A DNA stretch of 64,000 nucleotides from Phormidium tenue FACHB-1052 (GCF_014696675.1 NZ_JACJQN010000001.1:248001-312000), one strand, 5' to 3'; shown: positions 42,681 to 51,393, numbered from the stretch's first letter. Notes: generated by a model not told the origin, from the letters alone. A program made the numbers and translations.

Positions 42681-43439
42681 TTGGCGATTGCCCCCAACCC
42701 AACCCTGCCCCACATCACCCTGGTGCTGGCCATGAGCCTGGACGGCAAAATTGCCGATGCCCAGCGCAGTGCCGCCCGGTTTTCCTCAGCGGCCGACCTG
42801 GCTCACCTCGAGGAAAAAGTGGCAGCAGCGGACGGGGTGCTGTTTGGGGGGGGCACCCTGCGGGCCTACGGCACCACCTTGAGCGTGCGCAACCCAGACC
42901 TTTTGGCCCAGCGGCGACAGCGACACCAACCGAACCAACCCGTGCAGATTGTCTGGTCGCCCTCGGGCAATCTCGACCCCAAGTTTCGGTACTTTCAGCA
43001 GCCGGTACCGAGGGGGTTAGTCACGACGGTCGCTGGGGCTCAGCGTTGGGCAGAAACGGGACTGTTCGAGCACATTTGGACAGTGCCCGAAGCCAAAACC
43101 CAGCCCTGGGATTGGCCTTGGATTTTAGCCCAGTTGAAAGCGGCGGGCATTCACCATCTGGCCCTCCTAGGCGGGGGCGGGCTGGTGGCAGAGCTCCTGG
43201 GCCACCACTGCGTCCATGACATTTTCATAACGGTGTGTCCGCTGATTTTGGGGGGCGCAACGGCCCCGACCCCGGTAGATGGAGCCGGTTTTTTGTCGGC
43301 GATCGCCCCCCAGCTCCAGTTGCTCTCCCATCGAGCGGTGGCAGGGGAGGTGTTTTTGCACTATCGGGTTCTGCCCCCACTGCAAGGGGCTGGAAATTCC
43401 TTTACCCTGGAGAATAACCATCCCTCTCCTACTGACTAA
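42681..43439 (+). CDS. RibD C-terminal-type reductase
   Basis: A 252-aa protein with the dihydrofolate-reductase-like fold of the RibD C-terminal domain. In RibD this domain reduces 5-amino-6-ribosylamino-pyrimidinedione phosphate with NADPH in riboflavin synthesis. Visible features are HITLVLAMSLDGKIADAQRS, then ADGVLFGGGTLRAYGTTLSV, HHLALLGGGGLVAELLGHHC and FITVCPLILGGATAPTPVDG. The deaminase domain of full RibD is missing, so it is a stand-alone reductase that could act in flavin or another pathway. A TTG (42681) is the best start that keeps the first strand. The next gene begins 6 bp after its stop. Confidence 0.85.
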   Translation: MAIAPNPTLPHITLVLAMSLDGKIADAQRSAARFSSAADLAHLEEKVAAADGVLFGGGTLRAYGTTLSVRNPDLLAQRRQRHQPNQPVQIVWSPSGNLDPKFRYFQQPVPRGLVTTVAGAQRWAETGLFEHIWTVPEAKTQPWDWPWILAQLKAAGIHHLALLGGGGLVAELLGHHCVHDIFITVCPLILGGATAPTPVDGAGFLSAIAPQLQLLSHRAVAGEVFLHYRVLPPLQGAGNSFTLENNHPSPTD

Positions 43440-43445
43440 TCTTCC

Positions 43446-44645
43446 ATGGGCTATCCCTCTGTGCCGTCGCTGACCGCCACCTGGCTGCGCTCCATTGATG
43501 AGATTCCCGAGGCCGTATGGGACGAACTGGCCCAGCCCCTAGTCACACCGTTTCTGGAGTGGAGCTGGCTGCACAACATGGAGCGATCGGGCAGCGTGGG
43601 GGCCAATGCGGGCTGGTTGCCCTGCCATCTGGCTCTCTGGCAGGGTAAAACCCTGGTCGGGGCAGCCCCCATGTACCTCAAGGGCCACAGCCGGGGCGAA
43701 TTTGTATTTGACCACCAGTGGGCCGATTTGGCTGAGCGTCTGGGGGTAGAGTACTATCCCAAACTGCTGGGCATGGCGCCCTTTACCCCGACGGAGGGCT
43801 ATCGGTTTTTGATTGCCCCCGACGCTGACGAAGCAATCGTGACTCGGGCCATGGTAGAAGTAATTGACGGGTTTTGCGATCGCAACAATATCTCCGGCTG
43901 CCACTTTCTCTACGTCGACCCCGAGTGGCGGGCCACCATGACCCAGCTAGGTTTTGCGGAATGGTTGCACCACAGCTACGTGTGGCAGAACCAAGGCTTC
44001 AAAGACTTTGACGACTACCTGGGCATGTTTAACGCCAACCAGCGCCGCAACATCAAGCGCGAGCGCAAGTCGATGGCGACGGCGGGCCTGCGTCTGGAGG
44101 CGATCGCCGGAGATGCCATCAGTAATTCCTTGTGCGACCAAATGTACGACTTTTACGCCGACACCTGCGACAAGTTTGGCTGGTGGGGCAGCAAGTACCT
44201 AAGCCGCAAATTCTTTCACCTGCTGCACCACGACTACCGCCACCGCATGGTGTTTTTTGCCGCCTATAGCGAAGACGATAGCAACCCAGTGGGCATGTCG
44301 TTTTGCCTGACCAAGGGCGATCGCCTCTACGGTCGCTACTGGGGCTCAACGATGGAGATGAACAATCTGCACTTTAACGCCTGTTACTACGCGCCGATCG
44401 AGTGGGCGATCGCTAACGACATTACCCTCTTTGACCCTGGGGCCGGGGGCCGCCACAAAAAACGGCGGGGCTTTCCGGCCCTGGGCAACTATAGCCTGCA
44501 CCGGTTCTATGCACCGCGCATGAAAACGCTGCTGACCCGCTACATCGCTGAGGTCAACGAGCTCGAGCAGCAGGAAATTGACGCTATCAACGCCGAGCTA
44601 CCGCTCAAACTGCTGCCGGGAGACAGTCCTGACCCTGAAGCGTAG
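43446..44645 (+). CDS. GNAT/FemAB-like protein, DUF482 family
   Basis: A 399-aa member of the DUF482 family (PF04339), annotated as peptidogalycan biosynthesis-like or N-acetyltransferase-like. The N-terminal half has LEWSWLHNMERSGSVGANAG, LVGAAPMYLKGHSRGEFVFD and YYPKLLGMAPFTPTEGYRFL. The C-terminal half carries MFNANQRRNIKRERKSMATA, KFGWWGSKYLSRKFFHLLHH and FDPGAGGRHKKRRGFPALGN, the family core. The fold suggests two GNAT modules as in Fem aminoacyl transferases. The substrate is unknown. It starts 6 bp after the RibD-type gene, so co-transcription is likely. Confidence 0.88.
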   Translation: MGYPSVPSLTATWLRSIDEIPEAVWDELAQPLVTPFLEWSWLHNMERSGSVGANAGWLPCHLALWQGKTLVGAAPMYLKGHSRGEFVFDHQWADLAERLGVEYYPKLLGMAPFTPTEGYRFLIAPDADEAIVTRAMVEVIDGFCDRNNISGCHFLYVDPEWRATMTQLGFAEWLHHSYVWQNQGFKDFDDYLGMFNANQRRNIKRERKSMATAGLRLEAIAGDAISNSLCDQMYDFYADTCDKFGWWGSKYLSRKFFHLLHHDYRHRMVFFAAYSEDDSNPVGMSFCLTKGDRLYGRYWGSTMEMNNLHFNACYYAPIEWAIANDITLFDPGAGGRHKKRRGFPALGNYSLHRFYAPRMKTLLTRYIAEVNELEQQEIDAINAELPLKLLPGDSPDPEA

Positions 44646-44765
44646 AGCTAAACTAACGCAGCCGATCTATGAGCATCGAAGGCTGACTTGCTTAGTAGAG
44701 AACTGGGGCGGCAGCTCACGCTACCATAGAGAGTCCTAATGTTGTAATGCCAGGCCGCGATCGCA

Positions 44766-45188
44766 ATGGCCTCACCCACGATGACTCTACCCCCTAGCAC
44801 CCAACCCATCGACAAAGCCCAGCGCCAGGCCCTCGACGACCAGCTCTCGAAGCGCTACATTGAGCTAGACCCGGCAGGCTATTTTCTAATTTATTTAGAC
44901 CTGGAGCAGGGGCTAATTTGCGCCAAGCACTTTGCCAACATCATCAACGACAAAGGGCTGGCCTGTGACCCCGCTACTGGCAAACCCTTGCCCGTGCGTG
45001 GCCCTGTAGAGCGTGTACCAACCTGCACCTACAGCGGTCGCACCGCCAAAGAACTCTGTATTGCTATTTTTGAAGATCCAGCTCGTCCCTGCCCGATCAC
45101 CTATCTCGATCATGCAGCCTACTTAGGGCGCGAATTTATGCGGGCCGAGGCAGCTCTCAGCGCTGGCGAATCCTATATTCAAGACTGA
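44766..45188 (+). CDS. DUF4346-family protein
   Basis: A 140-aa cyanobacterial protein that I place in the DUF4346 family. The conserved part starts at YIELDPAGYFLIYLDLEQGL, followed by ICAKHFANIINDKGLACDPA, YSGRTAKELCIAIFEDPARP and ITYLDHAAYLGREFMRAEAA. The first 20 residues are low-complexity and a second in-frame ATG (44781) is possible. No membrane segment is present. The domain is sometimes found fused to pterin-related proteins, but the role of the short stand-alone form is unknown. It lies on its own between the DUF482 gene and a convergent coiled-coil gene. Confidence 0.78.
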   Translation: MASPTMTLPPSTQPIDKAQRQALDDQLSKRYIELDPAGYFLIYLDLEQGLICAKHFANIINDKGLACDPATGKPLPVRGPVERVPTCTYSGRTAKELCIAIFEDPARPCPITYLDHAAYLGREFMRAEAALSAGESYIQD

Positions 45189-45266
45189 GCCTATGGGGCG
45201 AGGCTATCCAGTGAAGGGTATCGGCTCTATGTCTAGATTGCCCTTGCTGCCATTTCACGAGTTTAG

Positions 45267-45638
45267 CTAATGAACTCTAGAGGCTAATAGCTGCTCTTCG
45301 AGCGCTGCAATGCGGTTGTACGCGGCTGTGAGCTGAGCCGTTAGTCGCTGAATTTGTACGTCTTGAGAAAAATTAGTTTCGGTGCTTTGGCGGTCTAGAT
45401 CGAGGTAGCTGCTGTCTAGCAAAATATCTTTGTGCTCGCACACGCTGTCTAACATGCTGGGGCTGTGGCGAGGGGCATTGCCGTAGGCAAAGCGACTGAT
45501 GCCTGGCTCGCCGGGGGTAACCGAGCAGGCCTGGGTCGCGATCAGGGCTGCGACCTGCTCGTTGACCTGATCAATCATGTGATGCAGGGCGTCAATCTTA
45601 TTTGTCAGAAGAGTGACCTGGGTTTGCATAGAGTCCAT
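45267..45638 (-). CDS. Hypothetical coiled-coil protein
   Basis: A 123-aa protein with two heptad-rich helices at the ends (MQTQVTLLTNKIDALHHMID and VQIQRLTAQLTAAYNRIAAL). They are joined by a 50-residue polar linker containing two cysteines and an acidic Ser/Asp stretch. It probably forms a homodimer. I do not recognise the family. The ATG at 45638 is followed by another at 45629. The gene is convergent with the DUF4346 gene, and a long gap precedes it, so it should have its own promoter. Confidence 0.6.
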   Translation of the reverse strand: MDSMQTQVTLLTNKIDALHHMIDQVNEQVAALIATQACSVTPGEPGISRFAYGNAPRHSPSMLDSVCEHKDILLDSSYLDLDRQSTETNFSQDVQIQRLTAQLTAAYNRIAALEEQLLASRVH

Positions 45639-45980
45639 GTGACGCCTGGTTTTTAATTTTCCCCTCCCATCCTAGACTCAAGGTAATAGATCACATTGGG
45701 TCTCCTGAATCATTTAACCTTTATTCGCAAGGGTTGCTGTGATATTCACACCCGCTCTAAGGCAGCCTTAGTAATCTGAAAAGCGGCTAAGAAATGTCTG
45801 GCTTTGTAAACATATTTGCCGAGATTGTTACACCTGACTCATAAATAATTTGGGCCAGTAGATGGCTTTTTTATTCGGGGAAAAAATGATTTTTCCAAGC
45901 CGTCTCGCGCTTCTTAGCGGTGGTTTATTGTTGGCAGTCTACTGGGTTTGTGGCCGTGCGCTGAGTAGCCTAAGTTGCCG
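45639..45980. other. A+T-rich intergenic region, possible small ORF at its left-to-right end
   Basis: About 340 bp upstream of the coiled-coil gene and downstream of the first DUF202 gene. It holds the leftward promoter of the coiled-coil gene and a 40-codon rightward ORF (45862-45984), listed separately. No stable hairpin with a T-run was seen. Confidence 0.5.
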
Positions 45981-45984
45981 TTAA
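45862..45984 (+). CDS. Possible small membrane peptide
   Basis: A 40-codon frame, starting MAFLFGEKMIFPSRLALLSG and continuing through a hydrophobic segment (GGLLLAVYWVCG) to a basic end. It would make a single-span membrane peptide. Its stop overlaps the convergent DUF202 gene by 4 bp. A second ATG (45886) is in frame. There is no clear ribosome binding site, so this may be chance in A+T-rich DNA. Confidence 0.22.
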   Translation: MAFLFGEKMIFPSRLALLSGGLLLAVYWVCGRALSSLSCR

Positions 45985-46382
45985 GGCACTAGGGGACTAA
46001 TTAAAATGCCTACAAAGGCGATCGCTCCTAGCCCAGCCAAAATGTAGGCCACGACCAGGGCTGGAGACCGCCGCGATCGGTAGACTAAGTCGTTGCGCTG
46101 AATACGCTGGAGCTGGTGGTTATGGTCGAGGGCTGCGCCCAACAGGGCAAACGTACCCAAGGCCACGAAGGATAGGCCTAAAACACGGGTTAACCGCAGG
46201 GGGTTTACCGCGTCCCCCAACGTTTGGTGAATGGCCGCCACAATGCGCTCGATCCCGAAGCCGAAGCCAATTAGGGCCAAGGCCGTGCGAATCCAGGCCA
46301 TTAGAGTGCGTTCTTCGGCGGCACGATTGCGCTCTTTGGCCAGTTCTGTGGCTGGGTTAGGCTCTGGGGTAGACACACTCAT
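45981..46382 (-). CDS. DUF202 (YidH-like) membrane protein 1
   Basis: A 133-aa membrane protein of the DUF202/YidH family with three hydrophobic helices. The conserved N-terminal block reads ELAKERNRAAEERTLMAWIR, followed by TALALIGFGFGIERIV. A central helix (LGLSFVALGTFALLGAALDH) and a C-terminal helix (VAYILAGLGAIAFVGILISP) follow. The family's function is not established; eukaryotic relatives carry the same domain in vacuolar transporter chaperones. This is one of three family members within 1.4 kb. It is divergent from the next one. Confidence 0.9.
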   Translation of the reverse strand: MSVSTPEPNPATELAKERNRAAEERTLMAWIRTALALIGFGFGIERIVAAIHQTLGDAVNPLRLTRVLGLSFVALGTFALLGAALDHNHQLQRIQRNDLVYRSRRSPALVVAYILAGLGAIAFVGILISPLVP

Positions 46383-46599
46383 GGCAGCACCAGCAAGGGT
46401 AGACAGGCAATCGGGCTAGCGAAACTATCCTACGATCAGGTTGGCTTACTCTTGAGCCTGAATCACTGTCTAGTGCTGTGGGGTTACCCTATCCCAGGGA
46501 TAAAATCAGCGGCGAGCATGATTCTGATGTTTGCACTGCCCGTTTCAAACGCTCAACCTTTCAACCTGCAACCGATCGCTCCCACTGGAAAATTCACCC

Positions 46600-47001
46600 A
46601 TGAGTGATGCTCCCCTACCTCCTCTGGTAAACACGACCAACGAGCTCGCTCGGGAACGCAATCGCGCCGCTGCCGAACGTACCCTCAACGCCTGGACTAG
46701 AATCTGCCTGGGCTTGATTGGGTTTGGAGTGGCTTACGAGCAGATTGCCCATAGCCTGCGGCGGCAAGCGGCATCGGTAGCTATCATAGCCAGCCCAAAC
46801 CCTGCCCTGGTGGGCCTGGGGTTTGTGAGCCTAGGTCTATTGCTGCTGGGGTTGGCACTGGTGCAGCATCGGCTGACTCTCAGCACCCTCGAGCAACGGG
46901 GCGACGTGCTGCTATCGATTAAAACGCTGAATCGGTGGGCGGTGGTCGCCATTGTGCTGGTAGCAATCGCAGGGTTAGGGGTATCGCTAGGGCTGCCATA
47001 G
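46600..47001 (+). CDS. DUF202 membrane protein 2
   Basis: Second DUF202 paralogue, 133 aa from ATG 46600; the frame extends upstream to 46531 without family similarity. The conserved block is NELARERNRAAAERTLNAWT, then RICLGLIGFGVAYEQI. A polar loop, a hydrophobic helix (GLGFVSLGLLLLGLALVQHR) and a C-terminal helix (WAVVAIVLVAIAGLGVSLGL) follow. It is divergent from the first paralogue and convergent with the third, whose stop is 7 bp away. The three are clearly different in sequence outside the N-terminal block, so the duplication is old. Confidence 0.9.
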   Translation: MSDAPLPPLVNTTNELARERNRAAAERTLNAWTRICLGLIGFGVAYEQIAHSLRRQAASVAIIASPNPALVGLGFVSLGLLLLGLALVQHRLTLSTLEQRGDVLLSIKTLNRWAVVAIVLVAIAGLGVSLGLP

Positions 47002-47008
47002 CCGTTTC

Positions 47009-47395
47009 TTACCCCAACAGGTCAAACCCCAGCCAGCCCAAGGCCAGAACACCGGTCGCAAAAATGGCTAACCCCGTAGCGGCTGCCAAAGAGTGACGGG
47101 GCTGGTATCGATAGTGGGGCGATCGCAGGCGAGCCCTTTCAGCCTGACAGTCGGCGATCGCAAACCCCAGGCTCAGCACCCCCAGACCGACATACACCAG
47201 GCTGAGGCCATAGGCCCACCCGTCAATATTACGGTCACCATGATGGGCACTAAGCGCCGCCAAGATTTGCTCTAGCCCCAAACCTAGACCAATCAGCGTA
47301 AGGCTGTTGCGCACAAAGGACAGCAGGGAGCGATCGGCGGCTAAGCGGTTGCGATCGCGGGCCAGATCATCCTGGGCCTGGTAACGGCTCGACAT
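47009..47395 (-). CDS. DUF202 membrane protein 3
   Basis: Third DUF202 paralogue, 128 aa. Its conserved block, DLARDRNRLAADRSLLSFVR followed by NSLTLIGLGLGLEQIL, is more diverged than in the other two: Asp replaces Glu twice, and Trp is replaced by Phe. Hydrophobic helices near LVYVGLGVLSLGFAIA and the C-terminus (GLAIFATGVLALGWLGFDLL) give the family topology. It starts 46 bp before the end of the LCP-family gene on the same strand, so it may be co-transcribed with that gene, which lies upstream. Confidence 0.88.
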   Translation of the reverse strand: MSSRYQAQDDLARDRNRLAADRSLLSFVRNSLTLIGLGLGLEQILAALSAHHGDRNIDGWAYGLSLVYVGLGVLSLGFAIADCQAERARLRSPHYRYQPRHSLAAATGLAIFATGVLALGWLGFDLLG

Positions 47396-47440
47396 GGATA
47401 GGCCAGAGCTACTAACGAAAACGAGGTGCCATCCAACCGA

Positions 47441-48871
47441 TTACTGGGGCTGGGTCTCTGACAGTTGGCTGGCCTGCTCAACCCAGTCTTGCCCCACCCG
47501 AATCGTAATGTCAGAGTTGAGGTCACCGGTTGACTCAGACAGAGCCAGCCCTACTCCTAGCAATGACTCGACCGTACGGGCACTGTCGACATCGCCGCGC
47601 TGAGCCACAACTTCGGTGCGAGCCATGGTGATTGATAAGTCGTCGATAATGTAGACATTGCTAAAGCCGTTCTCGCGCAGGTAGTCGGCGACCGAGGCGG
47701 CCTGATCGGGCTGGCCAGAGGCATTTTGCACTGCAATAGACAGATCAGCCACATAGTTGCCCTGGGAATTGTCGGCGTAGATGCTCACCCCTTCAGCCTG
47801 AAAAAAGTTTTGCATAATGGTGGCCGAGGCTTCCCAGTTGGGGAGCCAGTAGCTGGCATTAAACTCGGCTGGGGTGCTAAATCGACCGGGCAACATCACC
47901 ATTTGCAGCTGGTTAGACTCCATGTCGAGGCCGAAGTTGGCGATCGCCAGCATTTCCTCCAGGGTGAGGTTGGTGTCGACGTAGCGCTCCATCACCCGCA
48001 GCGCCTGGGGCAGCTTGGTCAGCACAGTGGGGTTAGTCAACCGCTCCCGCAGCGCCTTTAGCAGCATTTGCTGGCGCTGCACTCGGCCAATATCGCCGCT
48101 GTCTTTGCGGTAGCGAGCAAACTGCTCGGCTTGGTCGCCATTGAGGGTTTGCCAGCCGGGATACAGATCGATATAGAGGCCCTGGGTGCGATCGGTGTAT
48201 TCCATGCGGGTGGGCACATTGACCTCAATGCCCCCAACCAGGTCAACCATTTCCCGGAAGGCGCTGGTGTTGATGCGCACATAGCGATCGATCTGAAGGT
48301 TGCCCAGGTTGTAGCCTACGGTTTGAGCTACCAATTCTGGGCCACCCAACACGTTGGCCTGGTTAATTTTGTCCATCCCAAAGCCCGGAATTTGCACGCG
48401 GGTATCGCGGGGGATAGACATGACATTGAGGGTGCCGGCTTCGGCATCGACCCGCACCAGCAGCAGCGTATCGGTTCGCCCCGCAAAGGTGTCTGCGGAG
48501 TTGGGCTGGGCGTTGGGCACCTCGTCAATGCCCATCACCAGAATGTTGACCGGGCGGGTCACCTGATAGCGAAAACCCGCCTGCCACAGATCGCCAAAGT
48601 TAGCGGCGCGGTTGGCGTTGCCGCCCATAAAGCCGGGTAAGGGCACCGTGAGGGCGATCGCCGCCCCCACCACAGCCGAAGCCGCCGCCGTCCCCACAAA
48701 CAGGCTTCCCCACAGCAGCGACTTGATCAGGCGGCGAGCCACCCCAGCAGATGATTCATCGGCAAAGGGGGCAGACTCGGTTGGCTGACTGTCTGAAGCT
48801 GCCTCCTCTGCCTGTTCAGCGTCGGAAGATCGGCTTTCTGTAGAGTCGACGTTCTGCAAAGGGGTTGTCAT
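47441..48871 (-). CDS. LCP-family (LytR-CpsA-Psr) cell-wall glycopolymer transferase with LytR_C domain
   Basis: Membrane-anchored phosphotransferase family that attaches glycopolymers to peptidoglycan. From ATG 48871 the 476-aa protein has an acidic disordered N-terminus (about 50 residues), one membrane helix (LLWGSLFVGTAAASAVVGAA) and the periplasmic LCP domain. The LCP domain shows VNILVMGIDEVPNA, RTDTLLLVRVDAEAGTLNVM, SIPRDTRVQIPGFGMDKINQ, LVGGIEVNVPTRMEY and the arginine-rich FARYRKDSGDIGRVQRQQML. A C-terminal LytR_C-like domain (LSIAVQNASGQPDQAASVAD) follows. It is divergent from the mannose-1-phosphate guanylyltransferase gene, which supports a polysaccharide role. Confidence 0.93.
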   Translation of the reverse strand: MTTPLQNVDSTESRSSDAEQAEEAASDSQPTESAPFADESSAGVARRLIKSLLWGSLFVGTAAASAVVGAAIALTVPLPGFMGGNANRAANFGDLWQAGFRYQVTRPVNILVMGIDEVPNAQPNSADTFAGRTDTLLLVRVDAEAGTLNVMSIPRDTRVQIPGFGMDKINQANVLGGPELVAQTVGYNLGNLQIDRYVRINTSAFREMVDLVGGIEVNVPTRMEYTDRTQGLYIDLYPGWQTLNGDQAEQFARYRKDSGDIGRVQRQQMLLKALRERLTNPTVLTKLPQALRVMERYVDTNLTLEEMLAIANFGLDMESNQLQMVMLPGRFSTPAEFNASYWLPNWEASATIMQNFFQAEGVSIYADNSQGNYVADLSIAVQNASGQPDQAASVADYLRENGFSNVYIIDDLSITMARTEVVAQRGDVDSARTVESLLGVGLALSESTGDLNSDITIRVGQDWVEQASQLSETQPQ

Positions 48872-49087
48872 GAATACCTGCTTAACTTGCTGCGACGCCC
48901 TACCACCATAGCCCCTGCCACAACTGGCCGATGTAGCCTCAGCATGGGTTTTAGACCCAACTTCCACCACTCACAGGCAGGATCGGGGACACCCCCCAAC
49001 ACCCCACTAAAACTTCGCAGCAGGTTAATGTGTTAATCAATATTAAGCGAATTTTGCTCTGAAATCCCATCCCAAAGGATAGGATTG

Positions 49088-49107
49088 AGCCACTTATGCG
49101 AGTGGCT
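49088..49107. promoter_or_regulatory. Inverted repeat in the LCP/manC divergent region
   Basis: AGCCACT (49088-49094) and AGTGGCT (49101-49107) form a perfect 7-bp dyad with a 6-nt spacer, 42 bp before the manC ATG. It may be a regulator site in the shared upstream region. No protein is assigned. Confidence 0.4.
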
Positions 49108-49149
49108 GCGAGGCCGCCGTTATGACTTAAACGTCTAGGGGAAATTTTT

Positions 49150-50211
49150 ATGGCGGCGCTAATTCCTATTATTTTGGCGGGAGGAAAGGGCGAGCGGTTT
49201 TGGCCGGTGAGCCGATTGGCCCGCCCCAAACAGTTTTTGTGTCTAGACGGCAGTGATCGCAGCCTGCTGCAAGCCACCGCCGATCGCCTGCTCCCCCTGG
49301 CAAACGGCTGGGGAAATATGTGGGTGATTACCGCCGCTCACCTGGCCGAGCGGGTACGTGAACAGCTGCCTGAACTACCCGCAGCCAATCTGCTGGTCGA
49401 GCCAGTGGGTCGCGATACCGCTCCGGCGGTGGCCTGGGGCACCCTGGAGGTCGCCCAGCGCTACGGCGATGACGCCCTAGTGGGGTTTTTCCCAGCTGAC
49501 CACTGGATTGCTGACGAAGCCGCGTTTTGCCAGACCCTAACCGCAGCGGCGGAGCTGGCCGCGAGTCAGGGGGCGATCGCCACCCTTGGCATTACCCCCA
49601 CCTACCCCGCCACCGGCTACGGCTACATCGAACAAGGAGAGGCCACCGGCGCCTACGGCAGCCTCAACGCCTACACCGTTAGCCGCTTCACCGAAAAGCC
49701 CGACGCCCCCACCGCCCAAACCTTCATTGACAGCGGTCGCTTTAGCTGGAACAGCGGTATGTTCATCTTCCCTGCCGGGGTGATGGTCAACGAGCTAAAA
49801 ACCCACGCCCCCGCTCTGATGCAGGCTCTGATCGCTGACGGGGTTGACGCCTACCCCAGCCTAGATAAGCTCAGCATTGACTACGCCGTCATGGAGCACA
49901 CCGATCGCGCCCAGGTTATGCCCGTCACCTTTGGCTGGGATGACCTAGGCGACTGGAATGCGGTAGAGCGCCTGCTGAAGCAGCCCGGCGAGAAAAACGT
50001 CGATTTAGCCACCCACGTTGCCCTCGATACCGAAGGCAGCATTGTTTACTCCGCCGACCCCGATGAGGTCATTGTCACCATTGGCCTAGAAGATGTGGTG
50101 ATTGTGCGCGACGGCAACGCCACTCTAATTGTGCGCAAGGATCGTACTCAGGACATTAAGGCAGCGGTGAAGCAGATCGGTGCAGAAAACCGTTTTCAGC
50201 ACCTGCTATAA
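49150..50211 (+). CDS. manC: Mannose-1-phosphate guanylyltransferase
   Basis: Enzyme making GDP-mannose from GTP and mannose-1-phosphate, precursor of mannose, fucose and rhamnose residues in envelope polysaccharide. The pyrophosphorylase signature IILAGGKGERFWPVSRLARP is followed by KQFL. Family motifs VEPVGRDTAPAVAWGTL, FFPADHWIAD, ITPTYPATGYGYIEQGEA, FTEKPDAPTAQTFIDSG and WNSGMFIFPAGVM are all present. At 353 aa it is the short form lacking the mannose-6-phosphate isomerase domain. ATG 49150 is clear. It is divergent from the LCP-family gene. Confidence 0.93.
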   Translation: MAALIPIILAGGKGERFWPVSRLARPKQFLCLDGSDRSLLQATADRLLPLANGWGNMWVITAAHLAERVREQLPELPAANLLVEPVGRDTAPAVAWGTLEVAQRYGDDALVGFFPADHWIADEAAFCQTLTAAAELAASQGAIATLGITPTYPATGYGYIEQGEATGAYGSLNAYTVSRFTEKPDAPTAQTFIDSGRFSWNSGMFIFPAGVMVNELKTHAPALMQALIADGVDAYPSLDKLSIDYAVMEHTDRAQVMPVTFGWDDLGDWNAVERLLKQPGEKNVDLATHVALDTEGSIVYSADPDEVIVTIGLEDVVIVRDGNATLIVRKDRTQDIKAAVKQIGAENRFQHLL

Positions 50212-50321
50212 ACCCTGAGCGCTAACGGCCACGGACTTCCCTACACCGGATGCAGCTTAGAGAAAGTTGCCCAGGGATCCTGTGCCTTTAGAGAGAACGT
50301 TCCAGGTTGGACAGCGGTTGA

Positions 50322-50327
50322 TATAAT
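50322..50327 (+). promoter_or_regulatory. Consensus -10 element upstream of the 50394 gene
   Basis: TATAAT at 50322-50327 matches the -10 consensus perfectly. GTTCCA lies 17 bp upstream as a weak -35. It is about 65 bp ahead of the ORF and after manC, so it may give the downstream gene its own promoter. Confidence 0.4.
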
Positions 50328-50393
50328 TTCGGGATCAGCCGTTTATACCTGCGCTGTGCTGCGGAACTCCGTGGCATGCGGCAGCTTGGAATC

Positions 50394-51233
50394 ATGCATC
50401 CAACCATCGACGACATCGACTTTCAGGCCCGCCAGGGGAGTGTAGCCGCCATCATTCAAATTTTGAATGATCACTTTGCTGACGAGGGCATTCGCACCCG
50501 CGCCATTCAAGACAGCGGCATTTTGCAGCTGCTGGTTGAGGCCCCCAGCGCCGATGCCCTGCCTCGGGAGACAGTGGTTGACCAAGTGCGCCACGTGCTG
50601 GAATCGATTAGCCCCCGAGGTATCAATCGGGTAAATATCAACAGCCGCATCGTGCAAGAGCAGCAGCTACTGTGGCTAGACGAAATTAAACGTGACCCCA
50701 AAAACAGCCTGCTCTGGTCAGAGCCAATTGTGCTCAAACAGCCCAACCCGGTAGCCCGGCTGTGGCGTGACCTGCGCTCTCCTCGCCAGCGCAACCCGTT
50801 CTTGGATGATGTATACAAAAGAAAGCCGGCCTCAAGCCGCAGCGCTTTCTGGCGCGGGTTAGTGGGCGGTGCCAGTCTGGCGCTGCTGCTGCTGCTGGTG
50901 GGATGGGCGACTAAAGACTGGCTGGGCGTTGACCTGCCGCTGGGGTCGCAGGCCACCCCCCCCAGCGAACCAACTCCAACCCCGGCTCCAGCAGTGCCCA
51001 CAGGGCAGGATCCCTTTGTGCTGGCGGTGCGCATTGCTGAGCAGTCATCGGCAGATGGTAAATCGGCTACCACCGCTGCCGCCTGGCTAGATCTGGCGGT
51101 GCGCTGGCAGCGGGCGGCCGATCTGATGTCTGAGGTACCGCCTGAGGACGAGCGCTATCCCATTGCCCAAGATCGGGTGCAGCTCTACACCGCCAATAAG
51201 GCCATGGCCCTCGCCGAAGCCGAAAAATTCTAA
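50394..51233 (+). CDS. Conserved hypothetical protein with one membrane helix
   Basis: A 279-aa protein of unknown function; ATG 50376 six codons upstream is also possible. The N-terminal domain (HPTIDDIDFQARQGSVAAII, QILNDHFADEGIRTRAIQDS) is alpha/beta. It looks like a cyanobacterial domain I have seen repeated in larger proteins, but I cannot name it. A basic linker, one membrane helix (LVGGASLALLLLLVGWATKD), a Pro/Thr-rich stretch and a C-terminal helical domain (WLDLAVRWQRAADLMSEVPP and onward) follow. The topology suggests a cytoplasmic N-terminus and a periplasmic helical tail. Confidence 0.68.
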   Translation: MHPTIDDIDFQARQGSVAAIIQILNDHFADEGIRTRAIQDSGILQLLVEAPSADALPRETVVDQVRHVLESISPRGINRVNINSRIVQEQQLLWLDEIKRDPKNSLLWSEPIVLKQPNPVARLWRDLRSPRQRNPFLDDVYKRKPASSRSAFWRGLVGGASLALLLLLVGWATKDWLGVDLPLGSQATPPSEPTPTPAPAVPTGQDPFVLAVRIAEQSSADGKSATTAAAWLDLAVRWQRAADLMSEVPPEDERYPIAQDRVQLYTANKAMALAEAEKF

Positions 51234-51393
51234 GGGAATCAACACAAACTTGCGCGATTTCCGTGGAGGAGGCTGCGCGATCGCCGGGCGCTATGCAGGT
51301 CTCAAGCAGGCCAATGCAGAGGGCGCATAATGGCGTGGCTGGCACCTTGGCAAATTTGCTATATCAAGGATATTAGCAACTCTGTATAGCCCC

